64,000 nt of DNA from Paulownia fortunei. Lineage: Eukaryota; Streptophyta; Magnoliopsida; Lamiales; Paulowniaceae. Below are positions 12,313 to 24,999 of this stretch, one piece after another (positions within the stretch are counted from its first letter, which is position 1; every line of letters begins with the position of its first letter). The translations under genes were made by a program, and so were the position numbers. A model generated the notes under the pieces. It was given only the letters and a program-made list of their open reading frames with translations, was not told where the DNA came from and searched no databases. The stretch spans positions 15,388,694 to 15,452,693 of the forward strand of contig CM033119.1 in the NCBI GenBank assembly GCA_019321725.1. Direction: 5' to 3'.

Positions 12313-13914
12313 TGTTGATAAGGTGTTTTTATACCAACAATTCATATGTCTTTTGGCTTATTTTTAAGTGTTTATGTTACTTTTTATATATTTAGTTTAA
12401 AATCTTGTAGGTAATGACAAAATGATAAGAAAATGGAAAAAAACAAAAACTTGGTTAAAATTTTGAAAGAACCCGCATTGTGCTGCTACTGATGACATTG
12501 TTTGTATTTCAATCATAAGTTTTTTCTCCAATATCATATTAACTTGATTCTTAATCCATTGGAAAGGTAAGAGATAGATTCAACTTTTATATTTACCATA
12601 AAATCTAGTTCCTATGATTTCAATTAGAAATATCAAGTTCAAGAGTTAACACTAAAATGAGAATTTCTAAGTATGATATATCTTGGTATTTTAGGAATAA
12701 CTCTCTCCACAAATGTTCTATTGAGATGGTTTATAAAGATATAGAAAGCTAAGTGATAGGAATATAATTTTTATGAGACACTAAAAGCTAGTTTGTCCTA
12801 GAAGGTAGTGAACAAATGGTTGAAAAAGACTATAGGCACTACAGAAGTTCATTTTGCATAGAATGTTCAGTACCTAGTTGTGTCTAGTTGTCCAGTCAGT
12901 GCCTAGGCACTACCACATGGATAAAAAAGGCAAAATGGGTTTTTTACCCTCTTTAGGTCATCTCCCATATGATTTTAAGGACCCCAAAGAGCCTCCAAAG
13001 GATTCTTGAATATGAGAAGGTATTTTGGACAGAAGGAATACTACTGGACAAAGAGATCTATTCTTTGAGAGAAAAGAGCCCCATTCTTGAAGACAATGAA
13101 GCCATTCTTGGATACAATGAGAGTTTCAACCATTCATCTCATTTCACGAATTGGTGAACAATTTTCATGTTATTTCTTATGTATTACTTAAAGTTATATT
13201 CATACATGATGAACTAAACTTTTCTTTGTAGAGAATAATGTAACCTTATTTGATCATATGTTTTGAATTCCAAACAATATTAATTCAAGTTATTCATCTT
13301 GTTTGTGTTGTCTTGCTTAGTATTATATCTTAATTGTTTGACTGTTAATTGAGATTGTTCATTTATGAGATTCAATACTCAAGAGAGGAAAGATTATACA
13401 TGATCATAAGGATATCACAAACTAGATATCATAGAACTGAAAAGCTTATGAAACCTTTGAAGTTTTGAAGAAGAATTCATTAAATTTTTGTAGAGTTTTA
13501 TTCTTGAGTTTTTATAGAGATATTGAAATTCATGTTGAAACTCATAGTCAATTCGTCACTCGAGAGAGGATGATCTTAGGAATTATTAACTTATATATGT
13601 TGTTGACTTGAATTGGCATGTTTTGGAAGAAATAACATAGGTGATAATTAGGTGAGTCATTCCTCTAGAATTTTTTACTCATAAGGTATTTGTTGTATTA
13701 CTTCTAAGAACTCCACTCTTATCTTTTGCAATTTTTATCTTATTGTACTTTGTTTACCGATCATCACTTGATTTTTTAAATAAAATTAGGACTATTTGAA
13801 CTAAGATACTTGCTGCAATTTTTTATTACAATCCTTGTGGATATTCAACTCAACTCACCGTTGTATTAAAACTTGACACAATGTACTTGCAGTTTGTAAA
13901 ATATTTTACGAACA
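12313..13914 (+). mobile_element. Solo LTR of a gypsy-type family (copy 1)
   Basis: A 1.6 kb non-coding block starts TGTTGATAAGG and ends TTTTACGAACA, with TG...CA ends. It interrupts the minus-strand gypsy element between gag and protease. Its right part (about 13,160-13,914) matches sequence at 53,740-54,509 and, more distantly, at 36,900-37,445. Shared words include gattcaatactcaagagagg-like, cttatgaaacctttgaa, cttgtggatattcaactcaa and caccgttgtattaaaacttg. Flanking 5-mers (gagac and actat) do not match, so a target duplication is not confirmed. Frames inside it, such as 12,969-13,157, are not genes. Confidence 0.7.
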
Positions 13915-13949
13915 ACTATTAGTGTTGAAAGTCTACTTTTGATCTAATT

Positions 13950-15128
13950 GATAGTTTGTGAAGTTTGATTATTGATATTTGTTTGTCCATGCATGAATGC
14001 TTGCAAAGTCTCCTCAAGGAATTTTGTACATGGAGCTGGATAAGAAGGAAAGTTTGGTAGCTTTTGTGAATATAATGGTTGAGTACGGTTATCATCTTAC
14101 CAGCTAAAATTGGGATGATTTCTCCATTGTGGATTGTAAGTTTTAGAATATGAAGAATGAAAAGATTTTTTGAATGTGTTCATGACATTTGCTTGTGCTG
14201 TAATATTTGGATATTTATTGGTGGAGTGTCCACAAGTTCACAAATGCTATAAACTTCTTCATCTTGCATAGATCTGATTTCTTTAATTTTTTAAATTCCA
14301 TGGCCTCAACTTTTCTTGTTAAACTAACAATTCTAGCATTTAGATCATCCTCTTAACTAAGGTAATATTTTCCTTTATTACTATTAGCAAAATTAGATCT
14401 AATAAAACTTTCAGAAAAATTAACTCTATGCCATGATTGAGAGTTTTCTATCAAATGATCTAGATATTTTAGAAATTCATCAAGTTATTTATCAAGAAAC
14501 TCACTGTTACACATTGTTTCAACAAATTATTTTGTTTCAAGAGTTAAACCTTCATAAAAGAAACTAATTAAGCGTCATTTTTTAAAACCATGATGTAGGC
14601 ATGAATTCAATAAATTTTTAAATCTTTACCAACATTGAAAGAACATTTTATTAGAATTTTGAAAAACAATCGGATTTGTCTTTTCAAAGTATTAGTTTTA
14701 TGAGTTGAAAAGAACTTTTTCAAAAATTCAGCTTGCATTTCTTGCAAGTGTTGACTGACTTAGGTTTTAAAGAGTTAAACTAAGTTTTTGCTTTATCTTT
14801 TTTAACAAAAGAAAATAATTTGAGTTTAACAATATTATTTGTACAAGTTTGATCATCAAAAGTGCCACATACTTCATCAAATTCTTTCAGATGCAAGTAA
14901 GGGCTTTTAGAGTCTAAATCATGAAAATTATGAAGTAAATGGATCATACCTGACTTGAATCAAAGTCATTTGCAATGAGAGAAAAATTAAAATAAAAATG
15001 AGAAGAATTTCGTGGAGGTTGCAAGTAATAACGCATGGTACACACCTATTGATTCTCATTTTCATCTTGGACACTTTTATTTTCAGCCATGGTGGAAGTG
15101 TATGAAGGTAACTCAAATAAATTTTCAA
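13950..15128 (-). pseudogene. Athila-type gag, degenerate
   Basis: The minus strand at about 14,098-14,160 reads HSSYSKTYNPQWRNHPNFSW, a hallmark of Athila/Tat gag. Upstream, 14,300-15,128 holds further decayed gag with many stops, including a frame at 14,928-15,128 near the expected N-terminus. It is about 130-150 bp from the primer-binding site, as expected for gag. It is not functional. Confidence 0.65.
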
Positions 15129-15263
15129 ACAAAATTTTAGAATTATTTCTAACTAAACGAGATGAATTATAATTATGATATCATATAAACATATAACCGT
15201 AAAGAAAGTACAATAATACTTACAAAGGAAAAATATTTACAAACTTGAATACTTACCTTGCCT

Positions 15264-15281
15264 TCCCCGACAACGGCGCCA
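15264..15281 (-). other. Primer-binding site complementary to tRNA-Asp
   Basis: On the minus strand this reads TGGCGCCGTTGTCGGGGA. That fits the 3' end of plant tRNA-Asp (TCCCCGGCAACGGCGCCA) at 17 of 18 positions. It sits between the gag remnant and the LTR and fixes the minus-strand orientation of the gypsy element. Confidence 0.85.
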
Positions 15282-15285
15282 AAAT

Positions 15286-16915
15286 TGCTACAACTTTAAG
15301 ATTGCAATCCCAAGTGCAAGTTGTGTCAAGTAATAAATTTCTCGAAAGTTTCAGGTCAATCTACAGGAAAGTAGTTTGAAGTTTTCAGAATTATATTTTT
15401 TAAAAGATGGGATTTATGTGGTTTAGAATATAAAGAAAAATTTATGATATAACTAAGAAATCAAAGTAATAAAAGTAAAAAGGATTAGGGATCCACTCGC
15501 TCTTGAGTTTTGGTTAGAGGAATGATTATTTATTCTTTTTACATCTTTTAAATGTCACTATTAGAATCCATACATAATGAAGGTTTTAATAGGAAGATGT
15601 TATCAAAATAACTCATGCATTAAGGTAATCATGATATTGTCTTATTGTTTGTAAATTATCTCTTAACACCAACGCTTGTTTATAGGATCAAGTATTTATG
15701 CACACCTTTATTTACAACAAATCAAGGTTTCATATTAGCAGTCGGTGTAGTAGAACCGAACAACAAGCTAAATGAACCCAAGTATTTGTTGTACCATTAG
15801 TAATATATATATCAATAATCGCCATGAAATGAGGGTTCAACATCAACAATTATTTATGGGATTAAGTATTTATACATACATTTGTTTACAACAAATTAAG
15901 GTTTCATGTTAGCAGTCGGTGTAGTAGAATCGAACTCTAGCTAAAGAACCTAATTATTTATTGTATCATTGGTAATACATAAATCAATAATTGCCACTAA
16001 ACAAAGAGGATTTTAATCAAAAAGTAAAATAATAATACAACACACTTAAACTTTATTGCACTTTTATAACAATTCTTCTTCCTCCATCAAGAGATTCACC
16101 CTTTCTCCTAAGCTAAAAAAAATTAAAAAATATAATGAAAGTAAAAAAGAGTAAAAATAAAAGAGAAACTAGAGAATATATTTCAATTTCTACTAGAAAA
16201 CTTACATTATTAGTAGAAAACTTAGTCTAAAGAAAGATAATAATAAAATTTTATTTCCCTCTTTAAGGGTTTTTATGTTTTTGTATTTTTTTAATGACAT
16301 TCAAGAGCCCCTATTTGTAGTAGAAGAGTGTCTAAATTGGTATTTTCAAATTCATTCCCAATGCACTTCAAATTTACTTCAAATATGCTCTAAATTCACA
16401 TGTTCTTTTCAGATCCAAATTTCACATATATTTTTCTCCATGAAATCAACTAATTTGGGAAAAACGATCAACATGAAAGCTATATATTTGTTTATTAATT
16501 TTATTTTCCAACTTGAATCACTTAATTCTAACCACTAAGGAGAAATTTATGCTTAATTGAAAGAAATGTGCCAGTATAGATAGATTCATTCCAATATACA
16601 CATTTGGATGGATTCTCTACTTTAATCAAAGCCAAATTGGACTGAGCTTCCATAACAAAGTTGTAGTTCTATCTCTTTTTTTTTCAAATGAAGCAATATT
16701 CAGGTCTATAAGGATTTTGAAAATATAGTTATATCCAAAATATAAAAATTACGCAAGTCCAAAACTATGCTTATTTTGAATTTAATACAAATCCAATAAC
16801 CACACATAGAATCAGTAGTAGAGCTAGAATCCAACTTTAGAGTTGTATGTATAGGCCTAAGGGAGTTTTTGTACGCGTAAGCAAAAGACAAGAAATTTTT
16901 TTAGCCCTAGCCCGG
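15286..16915 (-). mobile_element. 5' LTR of the minus-strand Athila-type element
   Basis: It begins (plus-strand sense) with TGCTACAAC four bases beyond the primer-binding site, fitting the CA end of a minus-strand LTR. The far end is uncertain; on the minus strand TGTAGCCGGGC at about 16,920 is a possible start. It holds a tandem duplication (15,681-16,005). No matching 3' LTR was found to the left. The frames at 16,275-16,538 and 16,706-16,891 have no known domain. Confidence 0.5.
15662..16005. repeat. Two-copy tandem duplication, period about 174 bp
   Basis: The block containing ggtttcatattagcagtcgg at about 15,725 recurs as ggtttcatgttagcagtcgg at about 15,900. Both copies also share the tttacaacaaat and ccattgg/agtaata words. 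It lies inside the gypsy LTR. Confidence 0.75.
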
Positions 16916-17041
16916 CTACAACTTTCAATCAATCTTTCTAGATAACCAAACTATTTATTTCACCATCATTTTGGGTAACTGCAACTTTCAATCAATCTTT
17001 CTAGATAATCGAACTACTTATTTCACCATCATTTTGCTTAC
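16916..17041. repeat. Two-copy tandem repeat, period 63 bp
   Basis: The unit ctacaactttcaatcaatct... (16,916) is repeated as ctgcaactttcaatcaatct... (16,979), with the same ctttctagataa and tttcaccatcattttg segments. It lies between the gypsy LTR and the copia element that starts at 17,050. Confidence 0.85.
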
Positions 17042-17049
17042 CCAATACT

Positions 17050-19279
17050 TGTTGGGTTTGCTATAATCGCAAGGGCATGCACAGCGAAAAATTAAAATTT
17101 TATCAAACATAAATTGATCAAATAAATTTATCCCCTCGATTCAAAAGCGATTCTAACAGTCGCACTTGTTAAAGTGAATATATAAAAACAAATATATTAA
17201 TTTGAATTATACTTTTCGTGCACTCCGGTTGTTGTAGGGAATAAAGAATCAATTACTTATCAAAACTCTCAAAACTCGCAGGGATCCAATCGTCTCTCCT
17301 CTATCAGGTTCATAATATAAAAAATAACACCAATTAAAAGAATTCACTAGTATCCTTTTAATCGTTTACTAATCTAGATCAAGAGTAATTTTGCCTTTTT
17401 GATCCAATTGATGGATCAAGAATAAACTTTTAAGAATAATAAAGATTTATTCTTTCAGATTTTGAAACCTGTATATAAAGAGATATCAAGAAACTAGTTT
17501 TCTTTCAAAGAACAAGAAAATTAAGATTTCAAGAAAATACTTTTCTTTTCTTTTCTTTTCTTTTTTTTTCTTAGAGAGCAAAATAGAAGACTTAATAATA
17601 TAATATTTTTGCTAATTTCTATGGTAATTTTCGGTCCTCCCTATAAATAGGGGTTAACAATTTTGTTCCTACTCCAACTCTTGAAAAATTTGTCAATTTT
17701 GAACTATTTCAAAGTTTGATTTTGGAAGGATTCTAAATCTTCTAATAACTCTCATCTTTTTCTCTCTCCAACGTATGTGAACTTGTTTGAAACTACATTA
17801 GTGATCAAAATTAGCTCCATACATTCTTGATATTAATTTGAACTCTTAAAATAATATCAAGATGAATATATATCAAATATATACCAAAAATATATTTATA
17901 TATAAAATAAATCCTAGTAGCCGATTTTTATCCTAAAAAATTTGGTTCACTTTATTTATAAATATGTTAATTAAATAAATCATATTTATTTAATTTATTC
18001 TCTTCATATTCTAGTGGGCTTCTAAAGTGATCCACATTAATTTTTTAGGTTATAATTTACTCGAATTGGGCTTCCTAATCAAATTAGCTCAAATTAAATA
18101 ATCTAATTACTTAATTAAATAATTTAATTAAAATAGAACTCTTCATTAATTAATTAATCATTATTAATTAATTAATTAATTCCCAACCATTAGATAAATT
18201 CCAAAATTAGAAATATTACTTTCCATAAAAATGTGTGACTCTTTTAGGTTTACTACTGAACTAGTAGTAAGTTTGCAACATTTACAACTTATGAATGATA
18301 ATTATTCTAATTAATTAATTCAATTAATTAATCCACATGGAATTAACAACTTACTTCCAAAAACCTCACTATCCATGAAAACACCTAACAATTAATCATG
18401 GCAAGCTAGTTTTAGGTAAAATAGCGAGTAAACTTATTTTAGTTGGGAGTACCATACACGTATGGTCCTTTCAACATCTAATCTTTCAATTGAATCTAGG
18501 GTATAGATTATAAGTCAAAATCCTAAATGATTAAATAATTATGATCCCATTTTAAGTTCTAATGATTCCTGATGATTCACGATTCATCATGCCTTGACCA
18601 AGGCCTTTGAATCTTGAACTATGAAAACATATGAGATTTTTTTGTTTAAAAAGACAAATATTGAATTCTATGTTGACTACTGACAAACCTACATACATAC
18701 CAGTGCAACCCCAACATACCCCATTTGTAATTGTCAAACAATGAGAAGATATATCAAAATGCGGTAGGATGCATACAAGGCTAACATCATGCCTCAAGTT
18801 TGAGGACTAGTCATGTACTATCACAATACAAAAATTCTTATTTCGTCAGACAAAACCTCCAGCTAAGAATTTCTTATGGGCCATATTTGGTGTACTTGTT
18901 CCCTAACATACAACCACATACATGCATTTGCGTCTTTACGCTAATGGCAATGGAATGTGATATTCTCGTCTTACAAGCATGCATCGTATGTGTGAGTCTT
19001 ACTGAGCTATTTGATATCTCATCTCAAAAAACTCTTGACTCAAAACTTATTTAAGATCAAAGCCTTAGAGGCATGTTCCATGATCTCCATCATATGCGCA
19101 ACCATGCCCCGTAGCTAAATTAAGTCTAAGGATTTTATCTAATATGCAGAAAAAAAAGATGCAAGCCAGATAAAGAAAATGCATTTTTATTAATATGATT
19201 TTCAATAAAATTATCATTACAAAGAAAAAGAGTACAATACAACCAATCTAATTGGGGTTCTGGGTATCTTACTCTAACA
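17050..19279 (-). mobile_element. 3' LTR of copia B
   Basis: Begins TGTTGGGTTTGCTATAATCG (plus sense) and ends CTCTAACA. It matches 33,573-35,836 over its whole length with many substitutions. It contains long TTAATTAA-rich segments near 18,100-18,350. A TATA-like ctataaatagggg at 17,641-17,653 lies on the plus strand, antisense to the element. The frames 18,552-18,797 and 18,800-19,054 are LTR sequence, not genes. Confidence 0.9.
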
Positions 19280-19294
19280 ATCTCCTACTTACCA
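19280..19294 (-). other. Polypurine tract of copia B
   Basis: Minus-strand tggtaagtaggagat directly abuts the 3' LTR. It resembles the aagtgggagat tract usual for plant copia elements. Confidence 0.75.
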
Positions 19295-19299
19295 TAGCT

Positions 19300-19920
19300 C
19301 CAATTGCCCATGTATCTAAGGCCCATTTTCTTGAGATGTCTGTTGAATGCCTTCTATGCTAAAGGCTCGATAAACAATTTTGTTATATTTTCTATTGATG
19401 CAACTCGATCCACAATGACATTGCCCCTACCAATAATCTCTCTGATCAAGTGATATCATCTCATTATGTGCTTGGATCTTCGATGAGATCTTGGCTCTTT
19501 TGCTTGAGCAATGGGTCTATTGTTATCTCAATAAATCATAACTGGATCTAGAGTCTGTAGTAGTCTCTTACTTGGAACTCTTCCAACTGACTGCAACACC
19601 ATTCAGTGTGAATATATATCCAGACATGGACTTTGAGTCATCTAAATCGGACTGAAAACTAAAGTCTATATACCCTCGAGTTTTAGTTTTCCATTGCCTT
19701 ATATCAGAAAGATATCCTTAGTCCCTTTCAACTACTCGAGAATCATCTCAATGGCTTTCAAGTGTTCTTTCCCTGGATTTGACTGATATATGCTCATGAC
19801 GCTCAAGGCATGTGTTATATAAAGCCTTGTACATAACATTGCATACATTATGCTCCCTATTGTGGAAGCATAAGGTATGCGAGCCATCATTTCTCTTTCT
19901 TTAGGTGTCTTAGGAGACAT
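19300..19920 (-). pseudogene. Copia B RNase H and pol C-terminus
   Basis: The frame 19,732-19,920 reads SPKTPKEREMMARIPYASTI then GSIMYAMLCTRLYITHALSV, the copia segment joining RT to RNase H. Further down the minus strand, shifted frames give IYCDNN, AKEPRSHRRSKHI, HLIREII and a final MGLRYMGNW-like end, all standard RNase H landmarks. Its 5' neighbour in the original element is the RT at 29,053-29,700, from which it is separated by element A. Confidence 0.85.
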
Positions 19921-19922
19921 AG
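19918..19922. repeat. Target site duplication of copia A (left copy, CATAG)
   Basis: CATAG immediately precedes the left LTR of A. The identical CATAG follows the right LTR at 28,954-28,958. Confidence 0.9.
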
Positions 19923-22051
19923 TGTTGGAGTAGTGCCCGGTGTGCCAATTATTCTGGCCGTTCTTATACTCTTGAGAATCATTCTTATTTATATTAATAT
20001 TATTTAAATGGTAATTTTTATCTTAAATTCATCATAAGAATTAAATAAAGTCCTTAGATCACACATAGCTATAGGGCATGGTTGCGCATATGATGGTGAT
20101 CGTGGAATATACCTCTAAGGCTGTGATTTTAAAACATTACAAGTTAAGGATTAATGAGATGGGACATCATTGATCCATTGAAACTTGCGCATACGATGCA
20201 TGCTTGAAAGGATGATGCCTCATTTCATAGGTATTGGTGTGGAGACACTAGTACGTATATGCGGGTACTTGTTGGGAACAAGTACACTGAACAACCCCAC
20301 CTGAAAATTTTCAATTGGAAATATTCTATTATCGAATGGGAATTTTCTCATTACGATAGTGCAAGAATTAGTCCTTAGACTTGAGGCACTATGGTAACCT
20401 TGTGCATGATATGTTGTACTTTGATGTATTTCCCGATTACATGACAATCACAAGGGGTTTATATTGGGTGTAACATCTTCATATATGGAGATTAATGAGT
20501 GGCCAACAAAGGATCCGTTACCTATCTAGATGAATAGGTGAATCTTTTATGTGTTCCACTGTACTTGACTCTAAAATCCTTGGTCAAGGTTGGATAAAAA
20601 TTAGACGTGGGGTTTTTTAATTATTCATCATCGAGTCAAGTTACTAGGAATGGAAACATAGTTGTTGAGCTAATGGGGTTTTGACTTAACATCCATGCCC
20701 TATGCTTAATTGGGAGATTAAATGACGGAAGGACCGTATTTGTATTGTATTCGTAATTGAAATAGGTTCGCACATTCACCTTAGACTAGGAGTTATGATG
20801 CATTGCTAGATTCTTTTCATGTCTTGTAGGTTCTTGGAATTAATGAGTTAATTTCAAGAGAATTAATTAATCAGAATAATTAATTGTTCAACTAAGTCAC
20901 AAGAGTTGTGAGCCCATGGCTAGTTTAAAGTGAACCTAAGGGGTCAAACACAAAATTTGGATAAGTCCATTTCTAACCTATAAATTAATCTAAGTGTTAG
21001 ATTAAATTAATTAATGTGATTAATTAATGGGGTTAAATTAATTCAAGTGTGGAATTAATTTAATTAATTAGATTAGATTAATTGATTGGACCTAATTGGA
21101 TTAGGAAGCCCAATTGGAACATTTAATTAATTGATTGGATCAATTAAGTAAAATAGGCCTAATTAATTAAATGAATTAATTTAATTGATTGGATCAATTA
21201 AAGTAGAGCCTAATTGATTACTTAAACCTAGACCCATTAGGTGTGGGCTTGTAGGAAGCCCACTAGGAAATTGGATTGAGAATCCAATTCCTAAATAAAG
21301 TTGAATTGAGAATTCAATTTCTATTAGGTAATAAGAAAAAAGGAAAGTTCTTATGGGATAAGGAAACTTATCAAAAGAATTGGAGATAAGAAAGGAAGAA
21401 GAATCCTACATGAAAAAAACTTGTGATAGTCTTGATTGACAATCTTCTTAGATATTTTATGGGAATTTTAATTATAGATTTTTAAGAAGAAAAATAGTTT
21501 TCTTTCATCCCCAAAAATTCGTCCCTCATTTCCTTTCAATCTTCAAAAGTTCACCAACCTTTTATCTAGTTTAATTCTTGATTTAATTATTGAATTAAGA
21601 ATTAAATTAAATACCAAAAACACTAATTGTTAGTGTGTTCTTGTTCCAAACAAAATTATTTTGGAATAGAATTATCGAATCGAAAACTACTAGTATAGGA
21701 TTTGGTTGCGAGTGGTCATCCAAGGTGTGGATACCGCTAGAGGGATAACATTTGGGATCCTAGAAGTGAATCAAATTTCAATCAAAGGAGTTTTGAATTG
21801 AAGAACATGGAGATACTTTTATTCAGGGATAACGATTTAAATCGTTTCAATCCCTACATCAACTGGAGTGCAAATCAATGTATGAGTTTCTGAAACTTTC
21901 TTACTTTAACTATCAGAAAACGCACAACTGAGTAATCGCGAAAGGATTCCGGGATTCGTTTTAATTACATGTGATGTAATGTATATCTATGTTTTTGAAA
22001 AATTTTAAATTCTGCTATGTATATGTTTTTCGAGATCGTGCAAACCCAATA
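19923..22051 (+). mobile_element. 5' LTR of copia A
   Basis: Starts TGTTGGAGTAGTGCCCGG and ends CAAACCCAATA, where the usual CA has become TA. It matches 26,812-28,953 closely. The frame 20,220-20,447 on the minus strand is LTR DNA; its counterpart frame occurs at 27,110-27,337 in the other LTR. Confidence 0.93.
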
Positions 22052-22052
22052 G

Positions 22053-22065
22053 TGGTATCAAAGGC
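22053..22065 (+). other. Primer-binding site of copia A (tRNA-Met type)
   Basis: tggtatcaaaggc, one base after the LTR, resembles the common plant copia site TGGTATCAGAGC complementary to initiator tRNA-Met. Confidence 0.8.
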
Positions 22066-22489
22066 AAGGTTTGGGCATTTCTGATACTTTTCGATTATGT
22101 TTATTTAATATATGTGATAGATTAAATATTTATATATGTGATTGATTTTAAATCAATTAATTTCTTTCTTTGGGACTAATATTATTAATCGTTTTAAATG
22201 TTAAAATATTTTAAGAACTGAGATGAGTTAAGAAATTGGATTTCTTGATTTTCAATAATTTCAAGATTTATGAATTCTTGAATTTCTTGATCCAAAAATT
22301 TCAATATTTGTGAAATCTTGAATTTCTTAAAACGTGGCAAGAAATAAAAAAATAATCAAATAAGTTGATTTATTGATCAACAAAATTAGTTTTTATCAAG
22401 TTTTTCAAAATTTCTTGATGACATCAAGAAACTATGAAATCAAAATTTTGTAAAAATGTTGAATTCTTGGACATTAAAAAAAAATTAGA

Positions 22490-22870
22490 GTGCCGACCAC
22501 CCGACGTGTGACGTCGGGTGGGCTGCTAGCCACCCGGCGCACGGGCGCCAACAACCGATGTGTGGGCTCCAGGTAGCTCGCTGGCCAACCACCCGACTTG
22601 TGATGTCGGGTGGGCTGCTGGCCACCCGACATTGGGTGTCGGATCATTTTCTGTCACCCGACGTACGGGCGCCGGGTCGCTTGTTGTCTCTCGTCACCAC
22701 CCAACATGTGACTTTGGGTGGGCTGCCGACCACCCAACATCGGGCGCCGGGTCACCCGCTCTTACCCGATGTGTGACGCTGGGTGGGATGCAGACCACCC
22801 CCCAGCTGCCCGACAGGTGGTCTGCCCAACCACTCGATGGGCAGCAGCCTTGTTGAACTGTTGTCCATCC
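22490..22870 (+). repeat. GC-rich hairpin-forming repeat array in copia A leader
   Basis: About 380 bp of strongly GC-rich DNA in an otherwise AT-rich window. The motif ACCCGAC...GTCGGGTGGGCTGC recurs, with variants, near 22,498, 22,589, 22,700 and 22,771. ACCCGAC and GTCGGGT are reverse complements, so each unit can form a short hairpin. Alternate units carry CGGGCGCC(G/A)-like words. Open frames through it (22,558-22,776; 22,560-22,856) reflect composition and are not considered genes. Confidence 0.8.
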
Positions 22871-24285
22871 CGCCTCGTTACGTAATTGTTACGTGAAGTT
22901 TATGATTTTTTATTTTAAAATTAAATGTTAATTTTAATCTTTGAAAAATTATTTTTCATAAAAATCGTAAATTTGAAAGAAATTACACATAACATAATCG
23001 ATAAATTTATATGTTTTCATTATCATGTGATGATTTATGTTAAGTATGCTAGTTGGATGATCATGAAGTTTAGGCCAATGTGATTGATTTAATTTTATGC
23101 ATAATTGATTATTTTTGGGTTTTAATTAAAATGAGGCTTACGAGTCTCACCTTTCTCTATTTTATTCTTGATGTACTTCTATCTTCCTCCTATGTATCTC
23201 CCCTTGGAATTGTTCCAAGGTTTCTTGTAGTTTTAGCAAATGTAATGAGAGTAGAATTAGGCGGTAAGGTTAATCTTTTTGTAATTTGGCGGACATTACA
23301 AGAAGATTGAATGAAAACAGAGGAAAAGCGAGGATACAAGGCCCATAAATGTATGAGATATATTTATATAATAGATATGTCTATTTGTATTTTAATTATC
23401 ACCCTTAAATTGACCTAAATTCACTTTGGCTCAAGTGGATCGCATAGGATTAAAGGCTCATGATCATCTATTTCTTTTTTGATGTATGTGATACATGTTG
23501 TGTTTATTTAATACTTCCTTATGATGTATGATTGTCATCGTTAGGATAGTGAACATTAAATAAACAAGAAAAGAAAACGATGAGACCTTGTATAATAAAT
23601 CTAGTATGACCCACACTTGAAAATGTTTCAAGTTGAGAACTTTTATTAGTTCGATATCAAGCATAAATGGGTAATATTGGGTAGGACCCAATCGTCCATG
23701 CCTTCCATCAAAAGTAGTGGCATGTCGATACGCTACCACATTTAGTCCATTGGCCATGAGTTGTGGGATGTGCTAAGTGTAGGCAAGTTGTGACCACTAC
23801 TAAGCATTGAGATGCCCATGGATGGACTCGTCTTTATTGTTGGCCATGAGTCGTGGAACGTTTAGATGCTCCATCTACATGGATGTTTGATGGGTAATGT
23901 TTGACACTTAGTACCATATGGGTTCATAATATTAGAGTGTATGGGAAGAGGTGAGGCAAAATAGATTGAGGGTTGCATAGGGATGCAATTGCTAATATTG
24001 TTAGCTACCTTTTAGTTTTGTTGTATGGGCTTATAAAATTGGGGTGTATAGCAAGGTTAGTTGGACTTCAAACCCACTAAGAAATTAGATTTCTCAAATT
24101 TCCATCTACAGGGTGATGGGATTTGAATAAAATAATGGGAGACATTTATAATTAAAGACCAAATCATAAATGGATATTAATTGAATGAATACTTAAATTT
24201 CTACCTCGCATAGGATAATGGTTATTGCTAGTAATTTCACATAGGATAATCTAGACAAACGGACAAACTTACCAGCTCAATATAG
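22870..24285 (+). mobile_element. Copia A leader and decayed gag region
   Basis: Shares inverted blocks with the B leader at about 32,300-32,620, for example atgggaagaggtgaggcaaa versus ttgcctcacctcttcccata, and the catgagtcgtgg words. No intact gag frame remains. The frames at 23,080-23,310 and 23,464-23,757 are not recognisable proteins. Confidence 0.5.
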
Positions 24286-24345
24286 ATGTCTGTCACCATT
24301 GTGGATATTTAGGGCATAGAAAGAGGAAACACAAGTATTGACTTG
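24286..24345 (+). pseudogene. Copia A gag zinc-knuckle remnant
   Basis: The plus strand reads VCHHCGYLGHRKRKHKY, a CCHC-type nucleocapsid knuckle (C-x2-C-x4-H) whose last cysteine position is lost. A stop follows almost at once. Confidence 0.55.
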
Positions 24346-24999
24346 CTTAGTTGAATTAGAAGGGGTTCTAATTCAAGTTTATACATTGTTGATATCAACC
24401 ATTAAGGTTGATAAATTTTTTCTTGGATATTGGATATCAGATATGATCCCATCATTGCAAGGGGTTGCAGTGGATGACAAGAAAAATGAAGACTAAGATA
24501 AAGGACGATCCTTAAGCTTGAGAATAAAGTAAGTATTGTTTTATTGGCTATAGGAATGATCCACTTAACTCTGGATGGAATTAGGATAGTATTAGTTAAT
24601 TAATTATCTTTGCTACATTGACAAATGAACTATACAATCCCAATATTCCATACTACATAATCAACAAAGTAATCTAAGAATTAGATACTCACTTTAAGTG
24701 AATCCAAGTTGAGTTTCACTTATTTTCTCCTTCATTTTGGGAATTCACCCTAGAATCAATGATATTCTTATCAAGTAACGATATCATCTAAATCGGTGCT
24801 CAAAAACATCATATGTGATATGATGTGATAAAAGACCCCTCGTATATATACCTAAGGGTATAAATGGGTCTGCTTCTTTAAAGTAGTAAGTGGGAGATAT
24901 GATGGATGTGAATCCAACTTATGCAAATTTGTGGGGTATCTAAATAAATTTAAAGAATACCATTTCTAACGTTCCTAATAACAAAATAGTTTGTTTTCT

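Noticed and set aside
18552..19054. Divergent pair of about 80-codon frames
   Set aside because: They lie wholly in the copia B LTR, and a diverged counterpart occurs in the other LTR at 35,224-35,607.
22558..22856. Two overlapping open frames in the GC-rich array
   Set aside because: They follow from GC-rich repeats that lack stop codons; both frames translate the same repeats and show no domain.
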